Source of the DNA: Promethearchaeota archaeon
GTDB lineage: Archaea > Asgardarchaeota > Lokiarchaeia > Sigyniarchaeales > SOKP01
Reading direction: 5' to 3'
Assembly: GCA_016839585.1 (NCBI GenBank)
Contig: JAEOTZ010000018.1
Location: 62,001 to 126,000 of the forward strand
DNA: 64,000 nucleotides
A model generated the notes under the pieces. The model had not been told where the DNA came from, did not search any database, and saw only the letters and a program-made list of their open reading frames with translations. Position numbers and translations under genes: made by a program. This document shows positions 62,018 to 64,000 of the stretch, one piece after another; positions within the stretch are counted from its first letter, which is position 1; the number at the start of each line of letters is the position of its first letter.

Positions 62018-64000
62018 ATGTTAAACAAGAGTCTTCATAGATTGAATATACAAAAACCTCAATATTTTGAGGGTTTAGAAATTGGAGCTGTTTCTGTAAA
62101 ATGGGTTTGTAGAACAGAAAATGGAGAAATATTAAGTGAAGTTGTACGCCACGAAGGCTCTCCAAGAGAGAAGATAAAAAAGATTTTTGCTCGGTATAAT
62201 GTAGATAATCATTCAAAAATTGTAATAACTGGTCAAGCCACCAAGAGTTTTCTTAATTTACCATACATTTCAGAAATAGAATGTCTTGAAAAGGCTTTAG
62301 CGTTCTATAATTTAAAACCGGATATTCTACTTTCACTTGGTGGAGAAACTTTTAGCATATACCCTATGAAAAGTGGTATAATAAAAAATATTATTTCAAC
62401 TTCAAAATGTGCTGCTGGTACAGGTGAATTCATTGTCCAACAACTTCAAAGAATGGGATTAACTGTTGAACAAGGAATTGAAGCCAGTATAACAGGTAAT
62501 TTCACTCAATTAGCAACAAGATGTTCTGTTCATTGCAAATCTGATGCTACTCATAAACTCAATAAAGGAGAGTGTAAAAGGGAAGATATAGTAAAAACTT
62601 TAATTTATGACTTAGCAAGAAAAGTTAGTGAAATGATTGAGTCTGCACAATGGCCTACACGATTAATTGTAATATCGGGAGGAGTTGCTTTAAATAAAAT
62701 TTTTATTCAGAATTTATCTGAATTTCTAGGTGATACAGAAATAAAATTATTACCAGAAAGTCCTTATCTCGAAGTATTTGGAGCATCATTATTCGCATCT
62801 GAGTTGCAAGAATCCCCCTTCCTCCACGATGACTGGTTTAAATCATCGAAAGTTGAGTTTCCAATCCTCAGACCACTTAAAGAAGCAGAACCTCTTCTGG
62901 ATTACCGAGTTAACACAGAATCTAAAACAAAAATAAAACTTGGAGAAAAATATATACTTAGTATAGATGCGGGTTCTACTACTACTAAAGCTGTACTATT
63001 TAATGTTTCTGATGATTCAATAGGTGCAAGTGTTTATTTAAGAACTTTGGGCAATCCTGTTTTAGCTACTAAACAATGTATCAATGAACTCATGAAACAG
63101 GTAGGTAATAATACTATAAAAGTAATTCAATGTGGGGTAACAGGTTCTGCTAGAGAAATGGTATCCGTTTATTTAGATAATTGTCGAAGTTTTAATGAGA
63201 TACTAACACATGCAAGAGCGGCTACCAACGAGCTTCCAAATGTAGATACTGTATTTGAAATTGGTGGGCAGGATTCAAAATTTATCTCATTTTTAAAAGG
63301 CGTACCAATTGATTATGCGATGAATGAAGGATGCTCTGCTGGGACTGGCAGTTTTCTGGAGGAATCTGCATCAGTAGACATGGGTATAGCTGTAGAGGAA
63401 ATTAGTGATATAGCGACAAAAAGTACTCACCCAATAGCATTTGGTGAACGGTGTGCTGCTTTTATCAATACTGATTTAAGAAATGCTCTTCAACAAGGAG
63501 CAAATCCTGATAATGTGGTAGCTGGCTTGGTTTATTCAATTGCAGATAATTATATTTCACGTATTGTTGGATCACGTCAAATAGGAGAGAATCTTCTATT
63601 CCTTGGAGGAGTTGCTCTAAATAAATCAGTTGCTTTAGCTATAGCTGCTCGTTCACATCAAAAAGTTGTAGTACCGGCGCATCCTGAACTTATGGGAGCC
63701 GTGGGTACAGCTCTTATGACACGTGATCTTTTACAAAATGATATTATATCTGAAACAAATTACATGCTCAAGAAACTTACGAGAGGAGAAATACAAATTA
63801 AAAATACTTTTAGATGTAAGGCATGTGAAAATAATTGTGAAATTCAAAGAATTTCAATAAGAGGGAAAATTTATCCCTTTGGAGGATTATGCTCAAAATA
63901 TAAATTATTACGCCAAAAAGGTACCAAAGTAAAAGAAGGTCAAGATCTTGTAGAATTAAGGAATAAAATGATGATTGATGAATATAGAAGTCGATCTTTA
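62018..64000 (+). CDS. CoA-substrate-specific enzyme activase, two ATPase domains (partial)
   Basis: A frame open from ATG 62018 to the right edge, 661 codons seen. It has two BcrAD/BadFG/HgdC-type ATPase units. The first (1-280) is degenerate at its start (EIGAVSVKWVCR) but has SLGGETFSIY and SKCAAGTGEFI. The second (310-580) is canonical: SIDAGSTTTKAVLF, EIGGQDSKFIS, CSAGTGSFLEE and FGERCAAFINTD, where the Cys bind the shared 4Fe-4S cluster. After that comes a Cys pair (CKACENNC) and the start of another region, probably the DUF2229/D-component. Activases inject an electron into 2-hydroxyacyl-CoA dehydratases at the cost of ATP. Confidence 0.92.
   Translation, partial: MLNKSLHRLNIQKPQYFEGLEIGAVSVKWVCRTENGEILSEVVRHEGSPREKIKKIFARYNVDNHSKIVITGQATKSFLNLPYISEIECLEKALAFYNLKPDILLSLGGETFSIYPMKSGIIKNIISTSKCAAGTGEFIVQQLQRMGLTVEQGIEASITGNFTQLATRCSVHCKSDATHKLNKGECKREDIVKTLIYDLARKVSEMIESAQWPTRLIVISGGVALNKIFIQNLSEFLGDTEIKLLPESPYLEVFGASLFASELQESPFLHDDWFKSSKVEFPILRPLKEAEPLLDYRVNTESKTKIKLGEKYILSIDAGSTTTKAVLFNVSDDSIGASVYLRTLGNPVLATKQCINELMKQVGNNTIKVIQCGVTGSAREMVSVYLDNCRSFNEILTHARAATNELPNVDTVFEIGGQDSKFISFLKGVPIDYAMNEGCSAGTGSFLEESASVDMGIAVEEISDIATKSTHPIAFGERCAAFINTDLRNALQQGANPDNVVAGLVYSIADNYISRIVGSRQIGENLLFLGGVALNKSVALAIAARSHQKVVVPAHPELMGAVGTALMTRDLLQNDIISETNYMLKKLTRGEIQIKNTFRCKACENNCEIQRISIRGKIYPFGGLCSKYKLLRQKGTKVKEGQDLVELRNKMMIDEYRSRSL

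Noticed and set aside
62004-62216. 70-residue minus-strand frame at the start of the activase gene
   Set aside because: It lies opposite the open activase frame, which has family motifs and runs to the window edge.

Overview
The window looks like a piece of an Asgard archaeon chromosome, most likely of the Lokiarchaeia type. The DNA is very AT-rich, with genes close to 30% G+C by eye and A/T-rich spacers. Spacers carry archaeal TATA-like boxes and T-run terminators, and many genes start with TTG or GTG. The gene set mixes archaeal items (a DAHP-independent aromatic-pathway aldolase, a short XPF nuclease, a PUA protein, PMM/PGM), bacterial-type anaerobic metabolism, and proteins of eukaryotic flavour: two Ras/Rab-like GTPases, a GTPase fused to a longin/roadblock-like domain, and a GPP34/GOLPH3-like protein. 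I saw no rRNA, tRNA, CRISPR array or transposase.

Layout. 1-4.1 kb: a partial gene and two tandem paralogous membrane-anchored surface proteins. 4.1-7.1 kb: acetyltransferase, then enoyl-CoA hydratase (with a C-terminal zinc ribbon) and 3-hydroxyacyl-CoA dehydrogenase, two consecutive steps of beta-oxidation or its reverse. 7.4-11.3 kb: site-2 protease, a V4R-like protein and an ABC-2 exporter. 11.5-16.5 kb: an unusual cluster of a macro-domain protein, three low-molecular-weight phosphatases and three small membrane proteins with zinc ribbons. 16.6-26.0 kb: SIR2-TPR protein, L-aspartate oxidase, ADTH synthase, subtilase, DUF457-like hydrolase, XPF nuclease and a radical SAM enzyme. 26.1-34.0 kb: acyl-CoA dehydrogenase and a MacB/FtsX-type exporter (two ATPases plus a 1380-residue permease) divergent from a TetR regulator with operator-like palindromes. 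34.1-47.3 kb: phosphohexomutase, longin-GTPase, coiled-coil protein, a broken Cys-rich gene, a GTPase, 2H phosphoesterase, ASST-like propeller, PUA protein, tryptophanase-family enzyme, GPP34-like protein and a Rab-like GTPase. 47.5-53.2 kb: acyl-CoA ligase, a glycyl radical enzyme resembling 4-hydroxyphenylacetate decarboxylase, and an MFS transporter. 53.5-64 kb: a surface propeller protein flanked by a 58-bp direct repeat, FKBP, DUF3795, TIGR04076 and DUF998 proteins, then a co-directional run of HAD phosphatase, tandem PlsC acyltransferase, and two 2-hydroxyacyl-CoA dehydratase/activase-type proteins, the last cut by the right edge.

Taken together the metabolism points to a strict anaerobe that handles acyl-CoA and probably aromatic or amino-acid-derived acids (acyl-CoA ligase, glycyl radical enzyme, tryptophanase-like lyase, dehydratase activase, hydratase, dehydrogenases). 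Membrane biology is represented by small GTPases, a longin fusion, a GPP34-like protein, a two-domain PlsC acyltransferase and several exporters. Functions are read from motifs and remembered family patterns only; no database search was possible.
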